Assembly (NCBI RefSeq): GCF_000834655.1
Contig: NZ_JXQQ01000010.1
Location: forward strand, 294,289-358,288
Length of the DNA: 64,000 bases
DNA from: Variovorax paradoxus
GTDB lineage: Bacteria > Pseudomonadota > Gammaproteobacteria > Burkholderiales > Burkholderiaceae_C
Reading direction: 5' to 3'
Shown here: piece by piece, positions 1 through 8,057 of the stretch
Position numbering within the stretch: position 1 is the stretch's first letter
Layout of the letters: each line of letters starts with the position of its first letter
Program-made: the position numbers and the translations under genes
Notes under the pieces: model-generated
The model's input: the letters and a program-made list of their open reading frames with translations, nothing else
Database searches by the model: none
Told to the model about the DNA's origin: nothing

Positions 1-1266
1 ACAGAACGAAGGCGGTCTCGGCAGGACGGGGCCACCATCGTCGAGGGCGACGCCGGGCATGGAGGGAATAATCGGCGTGACCTTCGGCGCCAGCATCTGC
101 CTGACCCCCTCGGGGATCCTTTCCTTCTCGAGCATCGACGGGACGTACTTCTGAAGAAAGCGTCGCAAGCCTTTGAGCATGACCAAGGTGGTGTACTCGC
201 CGGCCTTAGGCAGCATGTCCTTGCCGTGCACGCGCGTCGTCATTTCCTGGCGATTCACGATGGTGTGCAAGGTCTGCTCGATGAATTCGGGTTGGCCTTC
301 CTCGAGCATCAGAACGGCGTCCTTGCCTTCGAAGAATTCCTGCACTTCAAGGTCCACGACCGGATATACCACGTTCATTACGTAGATCGGAAGCGCGGTT
401 CTTCCGTAGATATCTGCCAGCCCCAACAATTCCAAAGCACGCATCAATGAGTTGTAGAGCCCGCCCTGGACCACCAGGCCGACGTTGAGCTTGGCATCGC
501 CGAAGATTTCGTTGAGCGCATGCTCCCTGATGAACGCCTGCGCCGCAGGCCAACGGTCCGAGATTTTTTCGTGTTCGTGCACGAAGGTCGCCGGAGCCAG
601 GGCCATGCGATGGATGTCGCGCCGGGGCTCATCCAGGGCGTCCTTCACGGTGAAAGGCGGCCTCCGGTTCTCGGAGGCGATAAAGCGTCCATGGGAATGG
701 CAAGCGCGCACACGCATGGTCAGCATGGCGGGCGTTCGACTGGCTTCGGACAGTTCGAACGCCTTCTCGACGGCACGCACCAGCGAAGCGTGGTTGGGCC
801 GCGGATCGAGCAGCCACATCTGCGACTTCATGGCGAACGCATGTGAGCGCTCCTGGATGATGCTCGAGCCCTCTCCGTAGTCCTCGCCGAGGATGACCAA
901 GACTCCGCCAGTCACGCCGCCCGAGGCGAGATTGGACAATGCGTCCGATGCGACATTGGTGCCCACGGTCGACTTGAACGTGATCGCACCGCGCAGAGGG
1001 TAGTGGACCGACGCGCCCAGCATGGCCGCTGCAGTGGCCTCACTGGCGCTGCTGTCGAAGTGGACCCCCAGGGCGTCGAGGGTCTCGCTCGCATCGGCCA
1101 AGACGTCCATCAGGTGGGACACGGGTGACCCCTGATAGCCCCCGACATACGCTACGCCGGATTGCAGCAAGGCCTTGGTCACGGCAAGAATGCCTTCGCC
1201 CTCGAACTCTGCGCCGGGCGCGATCTTGAGCTTCTCGACCTCGTGCTTGAAGGAACGTTCTGCCAT
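1..1266 (-). CDS. Indolepyruvate ferredoxin oxidoreductase, N-terminal part (runs off window)
   Basis: The first 422 codons of a protein read without a stop from ATG at 1266 to the left edge. The translation (beginning MAERSFKHEVEKL) carries the features of the TPP-dependent 2-oxoacid:ferredoxin oxidoreductase alpha chain: a GYQGSPVSHLMD segment, the SASEATAAAMLGAS pyrimidine-binding region, and GEDYGEGSS followed by MKSQMWLLDPR. Such enzymes convert arylpyruvates to aryl-acetyl-CoA with reduction of ferredoxin. In betaproteobacteria they are often one long chain of alpha and gamma parts; whether this one is fused cannot be seen. It is the last visible gene of the ring-oxygenase operon, 106 bp after a cyclase-family gene. 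Family assignment is firm; the true 2-oxoacid substrate is unknown. Confidence 0.85.
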   Translation of the reverse strand, partial: MAERSFKHEVEKLKIAPGAEFEGEGILAVTKALLQSGVAYVGGYQGSPVSHLMDVLADASETLDALGVHFDSSASEATAAAMLGASVHYPLRGAITFKSTVGTNVASDALSNLASGGVTGGVLVILGEDYGEGSSIIQERSHAFAMKSQMWLLDPRPNHASLVRAVEKAFELSEASRTPAMLTMRVRACHSHGRFIASENRRPPFTVKDALDEPRRDIHRMALAPATFVHEHEKISDRWPAAQAFIREHALNEIFGDAKLNVGLVVQGGLYNSLMRALELLGLADIYGRTALPIYVMNVVYPVVDLEVQEFFEGKDAVLMLEEGQPEFIEQTLHTIVNRQEMTTRVHGKDMLPKAGEYTTLVMLKGLRRFLQKYVPSMLEKERIPEGVRQMLAPKVTPIIPSMPGVALDDGGPVLPRPPSFC

Positions 1267-1372
1267 GAAGATTCTCGTGGTTCTGAATGGAATGGATGGG
1301 AGAGGAGTGCGAAGCCCGCGGTCAATTGCGCGGAGACAGGGTGCGTGGGGAGCCGGGCAACAACGGACGCGC

Positions 1373-2155
1373 TCAAGCGGCCTCGGTGAGCGCGAGAACG
1401 CGCAACGGACTGCCGGAACCCTCGAGAATCTTCAGAGGTGCCGACAGGATCACCGCCCCGGTGGCTGGAAGCAGGTCCAGATTCGTGAGGCACTGGAGCC
1501 CATACTTTCCCGCTCCGTGCATGAGGGTGTGACACGGGTAGGCCAGAGGCCACCTGAAGGACTGGCCAGCGTCGGTGTTGATCGTCTCCACGCCGAAGCC
1601 ATGCACGTCTCGCTCGCGTATGAGCCACTCGATGGCTTCTTGCGTGGGTCCGGGCGTGTGTGCACCGTCCTCGCGCGTGTTCAGGAAGCGGGCCGCATCA
1701 TTGACACGCCTGGACCAATCGGTCCTGAACAGGACCCAGGCATGGGCCGGAATGCGGCCATGCCGATGCTCCCAATCCTCCAGGTACTCTCTCGTGAGGA
1801 GCCAGTCGCTGTCCTCGGCCACCTGCGCACTGCCATCGACGACCACGGCGGGCGTCAGAAAGTTCTCCGCCGCAATCGTGTCAACCGTGCTGGCGGCGTG
1901 CCCACGACCGGTGATCCAGTGGGCAGGCGCGTCGAAATGGGTGCCCGTGTGCTCACCGCAGCTGAAGTTGTTCCAATACCAATCGGGGCCTGCTTCGTCG
2001 TATTTCGAGATTCGATCGCGCTTGAAGCCCTGGACCTGGCCGAACTCGGGAGGCAACTGCAGCGAGGGGAAGTCCTCGCTCAAGGTCTGGGTCAGATCGA
2101 CCACGCGGATCTTGCGCGATCGGATGGATTCGGTGAGCTGACGGAGTGTGTTCAT
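1373..2155 (-). CDS. Cyclase-family metal hydrolase, copy A (kynurenine formamidase/isatin hydrolase type)
   Basis: A 260-residue protein with the metal-binding signature HTGTHFDAPAHW at residues 69-80. This signature marks the PF04199 cyclase family, which contains kynurenine formamidase and isatin hydrolase. An upstream in-frame ATG at 2218 exists, but ATG 2155 gives the same N-terminus as the neighbouring paralogue and avoids overlap with it, so it is preferred. It lies 37 bp downstream of copy B and is clearly related along its full length (shared LTQTL, WNNFSC, YPCH-LMHGAGK-GLQCLTNLDLLP blocks). Expected reaction: metal-dependent hydrolysis of an amide or lactam bond. An indolic or formylated aromatic amine substrate is possible, since an indolepyruvate oxidoreductase follows, but is not shown. 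Confidence 0.85.
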   Translation of the reverse strand: MNTLRQLTESIRSRKIRVVDLTQTLSEDFPSLQLPPEFGQVQGFKRDRISKYDEAGPDWYWNNFSCGEHTGTHFDAPAHWITGRGHAASTVDTIAAENFLTPAVVVDGSAQVAEDSDWLLTREYLEDWEHRHGRIPAHAWVLFRTDWSRRVNDAARFLNTREDGAHTPGPTQEAIEWLIRERDVHGFGVETINTDAGQSFRWPLAYPCHTLMHGAGKYGLQCLTNLDLLPATGAVILSAPLKILEGSGSPLRVLALTEAA

Positions 2156-2192
2156 GGGCAGTGGTTTCTGTTGTTGGATGACGCGCGAGGAT

Positions 2193-2984
2193 TCACGGTT
2201 GCGTCTCCACAAGGGCAAGCACCCGCAAAGGGCTGCCGGAGCCTTTGAGAATCTTCAGCGGAGGCGTGAGGAGGAGCGAGCCGGCCGGTGGCAACAGATC
2301 CAGGTTGGTCAGGCACTGCAGGCCGAGCTTGCCGGCGCCGTGCATCAAGGAATGGCAGGGATAGGGAGGCTTCAAGTGGTAGCCCTGCCCGGCATCGGTA
2401 CCGATCGCTTCCGAGCCGAAGCCGAGGACGCCTCTCTCCTCAACCAGGAACCGGACCGCGTCCGTGCCGGGGCCCGGCGTGTGCTGCCCCGTCTCGTCAA
2501 AGTTCTGGTAAGCGACAGCGTCTCTGCGCTTGCTCCAATCCGTACGCATCAGAAGCCAGGCGCCTGCAGGAATGCGACCGTGTCTGGACTCGAACGCCAG
2601 GATGTCATCAACACCGAGGAGATAGTCGGGGTCCTTGGCTGACGCGGCTGAGCAATCGATGACGCACGCCGGCGCGAGAAACTGTTGCACTTCCAGCGTG
2701 TCGACGGTGTTGTTCGGTCGGTGACGCCCCGAAATCCAGTGGGCCGGCGCGTCCAGATGAGTGCCGGTGTGCTCGCTGCACGAGAAGTTGTTCCAGTATT
2801 GGCCCGGACCCCGCTCGTCGTAATGCGAGATCTCCTCGATCCGGAAAGGCCATGCCTGGCCAAGTTCGGGCGGCAGGGCGATCGTCGGGAAATCCGGCGC
2901 CAAGGTTTGCGTGAGGTCGATCACGCGGACCGCGCGGGTCTGAAGCGCTTTCGCAAGCGCCTGGAGAAGGGTGCCGGTCGTCAT
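2193..2984 (-). CDS. Cyclase-family metal hydrolase, copy B
   Basis: A 263-residue paralogue of the next gene downstream, with the metal motif HTGTHLDAPAHW at residues 72-83 and the same conserved C-terminal half. The ATG at 2984 overlaps the stop of the preceding SDR fusion gene as TGATG, indicating translational coupling; a GTG at 2987 is an alternative start. Tandem PF04199 genes suggest a heteromeric enzyme, two successive hydrolyses, or recent duplication with specialisation. The family includes isatin hydrolase and kynurenine formamidase; which activity applies here cannot be read from sequence. Confidence 0.85.
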   Translation of the reverse strand: MTTGTLLQALAKALQTRAVRVIDLTQTLAPDFPTIALPPELGQAWPFRIEEISHYDERGPGQYWNNFSCSEHTGTHLDAPAHWISGRHRPNNTVDTLEVQQFLAPACVIDCSAASAKDPDYLLGVDDILAFESRHGRIPAGAWLLMRTDWSKRRDAVAYQNFDETGQHTPGPGTDAVRFLVEERGVLGFGSEAIGTDAGQGYHLKPPYPCHSLMHGAGKLGLQCLTNLDLLPPAGSLLLTPPLKILKGSGSPLRVLALVETQP

Positions 2985-4255
2985 CACAGGCCTCCCGTCA
3001 CAAGCTCTCGCTCAAGCGCCTTGTGGTTGTCCCTCCAGCGCTCAAACCACTCCTGGGCAACGTCGCCCGGGTACAGGTCCTCCAACCCATCGGTCAGGGC
3101 CCGGACCGTCGCACCCGCCAAGGCGCCGGGCGACAGCTTGGGAGGCGGCACGTTCTGATTCCACTCGTCGTCGATGGGACCGGGAAAGATGTTCAGCACA
3201 CGAATTCCGTGGGGCAGCATTTCGGCGCGCAGACATTGCGACAGCGACCAGGCGGCTGCCTTGGATGCCGAGAACGTACCCTGGGAAGGCAGGTTGGACA
3301 GGGCAAAGACGGACAGGAGATTCACCCATGCCACCGAGTGCCCGGACCCGTCTGCTGCGCGGCCCTTCAGCGCCGGGCCGAATGCCTGTGCCAGGCGAAG
3401 CAGTCCGAAGTAGTTCACTTCCATCTCGGCTCGGGCGACATCGGTGCCGGGCCTCGACGAGATGCCCTCGGTGCGGTGGACTTCGGCGTTGCTGACCACG
3501 ATGTCGACCTTTCCTCCGAGCTCGCCACCCAGGGCGGCGACCGACCGCGCGTCGGTGAGGTCCAACGCCACGGGTTCCACGCCAGGAACATTCTTGAGCC
3601 TCGCGATCTCTTCCGGGCGCTTCCACGGCTCCGAGTAGCCGACCCAGACGGTCTCGGCACCTGCATTGAGCAGCGCACGCACGAGAGCCTGGCCCACAGG
3701 AGTCTTCCCATCCGTCACGAGAATCTTTCGCCCGCGAGGGGAGCATCCGGTTTCCATCTGGAGTTTGTCCTTCAAGTCAATGTTGAGTTCTTCCATCGGC
3801 TGTGCCACGAGCACCGCCTGTCCGGCCCGGTCGAGCCGCAGCAGAACCTGCACTCGCGTTCGCTCCGCGCCGCCAACGACGCCAGGCGGGCCAACGCTAT
3901 CGGTCAGAAAGGCGATGACGGTCGGACCGGCGTCGAGGCGCACCACGCCGATTCGCCAAGGCAGTCTTTCGCGGAAGTACAGGTGGTTGCTGTGATGCAG
4001 CGTTGAAACGCTGAGCAGTTCGCCGCAGGGGCTCAGCTTGCGCCAGCTCAAGTCCGGGGACAGGCACGTCCCGCAGGCGTCGCGCGGCGGATACTGGACC
4101 GTCTCGCATGCCTCGCAGACTTGGAGCTCGAGGTGATCGCTGACGGCCGCAGCCCGGGTGAGGCCATGGGCCACGCGACCTCGTCCCGTGGGAGGGAGAT
4201 TCATGCGCTGCGTACGCAGCACGGGATTCTTGCGAGGGAAGACCGGGGACGTCAT
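2984..4255 (-). CDS. Fusion of DUF35/OB-fold zinc-ribbon protein with SDR domain
   Basis: A 423-residue protein. Residues about 40-155 form a DUF35-type module: a rubredoxin-like zinc ribbon with C47, C50, C61 and C64, followed by an OB-fold. Such proteins are partners of SCP-x/Ltp2-type thiolase-fold enzymes. Residues about 175-415 are a short-chain dehydrogenase/reductase domain, continuous in frame. The SDR domain is degenerate: the nucleotide-binding loop reads TDGKTPVG instead of TGxxxGxG, NNAG is replaced by SNAEV (255-259), and the catalytic Tyr of YxxxK is Phe328 while Ser315 and Lys332 remain. ATG at 4255 overlaps the thiolase stop as ATGA. The order thiolase then DUF35 and the coupling suggest a physical complex. 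A longer in-frame upstream extension is antisense-like nonsense over the thiolase gene and was not used. Confidence 0.85.
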   Translation of the reverse strand: MTSPVFPRKNPVLRTQRMNLPPTGRGRVAHGLTRAAAVSDHLELQVCEACETVQYPPRDACGTCLSPDLSWRKLSPCGELLSVSTLHHSNHLYFRERLPWRIGVVRLDAGPTVIAFLTDSVGPPGVVGGAERTRVQVLLRLDRAGQAVLVAQPMEELNIDLKDKLQMETGCSPRGRKILVTDGKTPVGQALVRALLNAGAETVWVGYSEPWKRPEEIARLKNVPGVEPVALDLTDARSVAALGGELGGKVDIVVSNAEVHRTEGISSRPGTDVARAEMEVNYFGLLRLAQAFGPALKGRAADGSGHSVAWVNLLSVFALSNLPSQGTFSASKAAAWSLSQCLRAEMLPHGIRVLNIFPGPIDDEWNQNVPPPKLSPGALAGATVRALTDGLEDLYPGDVAQEWFERWRDNHKALERELVTGGL

Positions 4256-5424
4256 TGCGCGCGCTCCAGGATGACGGCGCCGGTGCAGACACACCGATCG
4301 AAGTTGACGATGCCGAAGCCGCTCACAAGCCCCCAACGGGCGTCCCGCACTTGCCGCTCTCCGGCGACGCCCAGCAGCTGGCGAATCGTTTCGGTGAGCC
4401 CGAGAAAGCCGCCTGCCGCTCCGGCCTGTCCCGCGGACAGCTGACCGCCGCTCGTGTTGTGCGGGACCGTACCGTCGTGGGTGAAGGTGTTCTCTCTCAC
4501 GAATGCCGGTCCGCCGCCCAAGTCGCACAGTCCCAGACCTTCGAACTGCATGAGCACGATGACTGGATAGTCGTCGTACGTGTGGACCACATCGATATGA
4601 CCGGGCGAGATACCCGCCTGCGCATACAGCTCGTCCCGGTCCCGAAGCCAGCCACCGCGAATCATGACCGGATCTTCCACGTACGCGTTGTGGCGCTCGA
4701 TGGCACCACGCAGTTTCACGTGTGGCAGCGAAAGCGCTTCGGCGCGCTCTTCGCGCATCACCAGGAACCCCTCCGCACCTGCACAGGGCATGACGCAATC
4801 CAGAAGATGGATGGGCTCTGCGATCGGGCGCGCCCGCATGTAGTCGTCCAGGCTCATGGGCTTGCGCAGCATCGCGTTGGGGTTGAGCGCAGCGTTCGCT
4901 CGCTGGCTCACGGCAATTCGACCGAAGTCGGTACGCGTCGCACCGAACTGACGCATGTAGTTGTCGGTGATCAGCGCGAACATCGAGTTCGGCCCTCCGG
5001 CACCGTACGGGTAGGTCGCGTCGCGAGCGAAGGAGCTGAAGTTGGCAAGCCCCTGGCGGAAAGACTCGACGTGATTGGTGTCCGCGCCAATGCACGCGAT
5101 GATGTCGGCGTCTCCACACTGAACCGCGCGTGCGGCACGCCGAAGCGCCATGACGCCCGAAGCCCCCCCTGTGGGCACGTCATCCATCCAGCGTGGAGAC
5201 AATCCGAGCTGCTGCGTGAGTCCCACCACCGTGTCCGGCCTCAGCAAGAAGCTGCTCAGGCTGATTCCATCGACCTGAGACTTGTCCAGGCTGGCCTCCT
5301 TGAGCAGACCTCGCAGGGCCTGGGCCGCGAACCACTGTGCATTGCGGATGCTGTATCGCTCGTAGGGCACCGTGAATGGCGCAACGAGCGCAACGCCCTC
5401 GTAGCCTGTGCGAACTGGAATCAT
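4252..5424 (-). CDS. Thiolase-fold acyl-CoA enzyme lacking thiolase catalytic residues (Ltp2/SCP-x like)
   Basis: A 390-residue thiolase-superfamily protein. It has the overall SCP-x pattern, but the nucleophilic Cys position in the N-terminal motif reads TGGASG (Gly87 where Cys is expected), and the GHP motif with the catalytic His is GQA within NTSGGQLSAGQAGAAGG (residues 323-339). That pattern is known from thiolase-fold proteins that pair with DUF35 proteins, such as the Ltp2-ChsH2 retro-aldolase of steroid side-chain degradation. A retro-aldol or other C-C cleavage on a CoA ester is therefore likelier than thiolysis. Start ATG 5424 is chosen because it overlaps the ligase stop (ATGA) and fits the family; longer upstream frames lie over the ligase gene. 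Confidence 0.85.
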   Translation of the reverse strand: MIPVRTGYEGVALVAPFTVPYERYSIRNAQWFAAQALRGLLKEASLDKSQVDGISLSSFLLRPDTVVGLTQQLGLSPRWMDDVPTGGASGVMALRRAARAVQCGDADIIACIGADTNHVESFRQGLANFSSFARDATYPYGAGGPNSMFALITDNYMRQFGATRTDFGRIAVSQRANAALNPNAMLRKPMSLDDYMRARPIAEPIHLLDCVMPCAGAEGFLVMREERAEALSLPHVKLRGAIERHNAYVEDPVMIRGGWLRDRDELYAQAGISPGHIDVVHTYDDYPVIVLMQFEGLGLCDLGGGPAFVRENTFTHDGTVPHNTSGGQLSAGQAGAAGGFLGLTETIRQLLGVAGERQVRDARWGLVSGFGIVNFDRCVCTGAVILERAQ

Positions 5425-7040
5425 GGCTGGCGCGTCTTCATCGATCGCGTGTCGACGCAGTTTGCAGTCCCAGGCAACTTCTCTGCCATCTGACGAAGTT
5501 CTCCACGCTGAATCTTCTGGGAACTGGTGACCGGCAGGGCATCCACGAAGGCCACATAGCCCGGCGCCTTGTAGTAGGCCAGTTGCTGGAGCGCGAGCTC
5601 GACAATGCTGCGTGCCACCTGCGCCTGCGTGTCCGACCTCACGGGCACCTCCGGGACAATGCATGCAATGACCTCGTCGCCTCGGACCAGGTCGGGAGTG
5701 GCGGCAACTGCAACCGTCTTGACGGCGGGGTGGCGAACCAGGACCCCTTCCACTTCGACGGCCGAGATGTTTTCTCCGCTGCGCCGGATCACATTTTTCT
5801 TTCGGTCAACAAAGTACAGGTTCCCGGTCGCTTCGCGGCGAACGATGTCGCCCGTGTGAAACCATCCATCCGCCCAGGCTTCTTCCGTGGCGGATTCATC
5901 CTTGAGATAGCCCGAGAAGAAGTGTCGACGAGGGTCTTCTCCCCGCGCTCGCACCAGCAGCTCGCCGGGCGTGCCGTCAGGGACGTCCCGCCCCTCGTCG
6001 TTCACCAGGCGCACCTCGACGTCTTTGCCTGGAGCGCCGAAGCAATTGACGCCGACTTCGCGTGGACCGGCATTGGCATGGATGGCGCCGCCCGCGCCGG
6101 TTTCCGTCATGGCCCATCCTTCCACCAGCGGCAAGCCGAAGCGTTCCTCGAAGCGGGCATGGTCCTGGCGCGCGACCCCTGCGCCGAACGCCCAGCGCAG
6201 CGAATGGGACCGATCCATGTCAGAAGGTTCGGCCCCCAGGAGCATGGCCGGCATGACGCCCAGGTAGTGGCAGATGGTGGCGCGCGTGGCGCGCACGGTT
6301 TTCCACCAGGTCCTGGGATGGAATCTGTCCAGCTGGATGAGGCAGCCACCGGAGGTGATCACGGCCATGGCGGTGAAGGCCATCGCGTTGACGTGGTTCA
6401 TGGGCAGCGGCGTGACGATGCGCTCTTCGTGCGGACGCACGGGGCACCAGCCTCCCAGTGCCGTGTACCAGCTGCCGATATGCAGGAAGTAGTCGTTGGA
6501 AAGGCGGCAGCCTTTGGGACGCCCGGTCGTGCCGGAGGTGTAGAGCAGCGCGCACTCGCTTTGCAGGCCTGGCCGGCCGGACAAAGGCGCAGGGGCAGCC
6601 GGGCACGGAAACTCCGTCGACTTCGCCGTGATGACCTGCGTGCGGATGCCCACCGTCTCGGCCGCACTTTGCACCACGTCGAGCCTGCCTTCCAGGACGA
6701 CCGCCAAAGCCAGCTGCGCATGCCCGATCAGATATTCGAGTTCGGCAGCGCGCATTTCAGCGCTGATGGGGACCACCGAGGTGCCCAATGCGTTGAGCGC
6801 GAGCCAATGAAAAAGATGGTCCGGCCGGTTCTCGAGCAGAAGACCGACGCGATGGCCGTGGCCATACCCGGCTTCGGCATAGGCCGCCTTCAGCGCGTTC
6901 ACCCGCTCGCTTGCGTCGCGCCACGAGATGGTTTGCGCCTCAATGCCATAGTTGGCTGCGGTGACTTCTTCAACGCAAAGGAAGTCGGCATTCCCGCGGT
7001 GCGAAGCGCTCGCGCAGAATCGGTCGTAGACAGTGCTCAT
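5421..7040 (-). CDS. AMP-forming acyl/aryl-CoA ligase
   Basis: A 539-residue ANL-superfamily adenylate-forming enzyme. The P-loop-like core motif YTSGTTGRPKGC, the GWAMTETG adenine-side motif, the WFHTGDIV hinge region and the C-terminal SSQKIQRGEL segment with the acyl-adenylation Lys are all present. The enzyme should activate a carboxylic acid to its CoA thioester, priming the substrate of this operon. Start ATG 7040 lies 7 bp after the stop of the V4R-like gene; the longer in-frame upstream extension overlaps that gene and reads as nonsense. Substrate type (aromatic versus aliphatic) cannot be decided from motifs. Confidence 0.88.
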   Translation of the reverse strand: MSTVYDRFCASASHRGNADFLCVEEVTAANYGIEAQTISWRDASERVNALKAAYAEAGYGHGHRVGLLLENRPDHLFHWLALNALGTSVVPISAEMRAAELEYLIGHAQLALAVVLEGRLDVVQSAAETVGIRTQVITAKSTEFPCPAAPAPLSGRPGLQSECALLYTSGTTGRPKGCRLSNDYFLHIGSWYTALGGWCPVRPHEERIVTPLPMNHVNAMAFTAMAVITSGGCLIQLDRFHPRTWWKTVRATRATICHYLGVMPAMLLGAEPSDMDRSHSLRWAFGAGVARQDHARFEERFGLPLVEGWAMTETGAGGAIHANAGPREVGVNCFGAPGKDVEVRLVNDEGRDVPDGTPGELLVRARGEDPRRHFFSGYLKDESATEEAWADGWFHTGDIVRREATGNLYFVDRKKNVIRRSGENISAVEVEGVLVRHPAVKTVAVAATPDLVRGDEVIACIVPEVPVRSDTQAQVARSIVELALQQLAYYKAPGYVAFVDALPVTSSQKIQRGELRQMAEKLPGTANCVDTRSMKTRQP

Positions 7041-7047
7041 CGAATGC

Positions 7048-7575
7048 TCAGGTTGATGGTTGACGGGTCGCTTCGAATGTGCAGACGTTCTCTTCCGGGC
7101 TGGAAGAACGCGCTCCGCACGCAGAACAGTGGACCTCGGTGGCGAGGACAGGCTCTTGCCAGATGTGACTGCAGGCAGCCGAGAACATGCCGACGATCGC
7201 CGCGCATGCCTCGCCCCGCACCCGGCGCGCTCGCGCAAAAGGGCTGTTGACGACGCGCAGTCGGCAGGTGGTGCCGTCGAGTTCGATATGCCATCGCCCC
7301 CAACCCAGCGATGCGGCACCAGCGGCGACGCTGGCCAGCAGGGCTGCGGGATCGGAGTCCGCGCGGTTGTCGTAGGCGCGAACGCTCGCGCTGCCGTAGC
7401 GGTTCACCGAATCGCGCAATGCAGCCAGAGCGTCCTCGGCCGCGCCTTCGGACAGGCCTTCAAAGAGGCCCATAAGCACGTCCGCGCGCAGCAGGACATA
7501 TCGACGGTCGGCATCCAGTACCTGCCCGTTGTCGACGTCGAATCGCAGTCGGTCGTGAAGCGCCAATGTGGTCAT
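7048..7575 (-). CDS. V4R (4-vinyl reductase) domain-like small protein
   Basis: A 175-residue protein whose C-terminal two thirds resemble the V4R/4VR small-molecule-binding domain: a RVVNSPFA stretch, a helix beginning GEACAAIVGMFSAAC, then VLATEVHCSACGA. A CSACG pair and a later Cys near the C-terminus could bind a metal. V4R domains occur in BchJ-type proteins and as sensor domains of phenol-type regulators; here there is no DNA-binding or reductase domain attached. It lies between the oxygenase beta subunit and the CoA ligase with 7-bp gaps on both sides, so it is probably an accessory or substrate-binding protein for this pathway. Function unknown. Confidence 0.7.
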   Translation of the reverse strand: MTTLALHDRLRFDVDNGQVLDADRRYVLLRADVLMGLFEGLSEGAAEDALAALRDSVNRYGSASVRAYDNRADSDPAALLASVAAGAASLGWGRWHIELDGTTCRLRVVNSPFARARRVRGEACAAIVGMFSAACSHIWQEPVLATEVHCSACGARSSSPEENVCTFEATRQPST

Positions 7576-7582
7576 CCTGGCC

Positions 7583-8056
7583 TCACGGAAAGAGCTGAAT
7601 CATCGGAAGGCGGCTGGCCGCGTTGACCAGGTTGACCCGCTTGAGTTCAATGCGCCATTGACCATCGAGCCGAACGAGCCTGTGAACGTAGTGGCCGTGC
7701 AGCACGACGACGTCATCCTGTCGACATTCCGAGTAGTTGAATGCGGTTCGAAAAACGAGCGTGTCCACGTCGGTGATCTGTTCGCCGAGCATGGGCTGCT
7801 GCAGCACGTGCTGCATGGAGCTGGGCGGCTGCTGCGAATGCGCCCGGCCGGATGCAAGTCGCTCGATGCGCAAGCGAAGCAGGTTCATGTCCTCGTCCGC
7901 GATCGACAGCTGCGAATCACCTTCGGCCTGGGACTTGCTCAGGGGAACCCAGTAGCGCCCACTGGGCGAGAACAACTTCAACCACTCCTCATAGCGGCCT
8001 TCGTCGAGCAGTAAGGCCTCCCGATAGATCAGCTCGACACACTCTGGCACCGACAT
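7583..8056 (-). CDS. Aromatic-ring-hydroxylating dioxygenase beta subunit
   Basis: A 157-residue small subunit of a Rieske non-heme iron oxygenase, with the NTF2-like cone fold pattern: ELIYREALLLDEGRYEEWLKLFSPSGRYWVP at the N-terminus and a C-terminal LVRLDGQWRIELKRVNLVNA strand pair. Beta subunits are structural and help form the alpha3beta3 hexamer. The start is 1 bp after the alpha-subunit stop. Length is at the short end of the usual range for the family. Confidence 0.88.
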   Translation of the reverse strand: MSVPECVELIYREALLLDEGRYEEWLKLFSPSGRYWVPLSKSQAEGDSQLSIADEDMNLLRLRIERLASGRAHSQQPPSSMQHVLQQPMLGEQITDVDTLVFRTAFNYSECRQDDVVVLHGHYVHRLVRLDGQWRIELKRVNLVNAASRLPMIQLFP

Positions 8057-8057
8057 C

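Noticed and set aside
4256..5119. Long N-terminal extension of the DUF35-SDR gene
   Set aside because: It overlaps the thiolase gene out of frame and reads as Arg-rich nonsense; the ATGA overlap at 4252-4255 gives the real start.
5376..7250. 624-codon plus-strand frame across the CoA ligase
   Set aside because: No domain; the minus strand has complete ANL motifs and operon overlaps.
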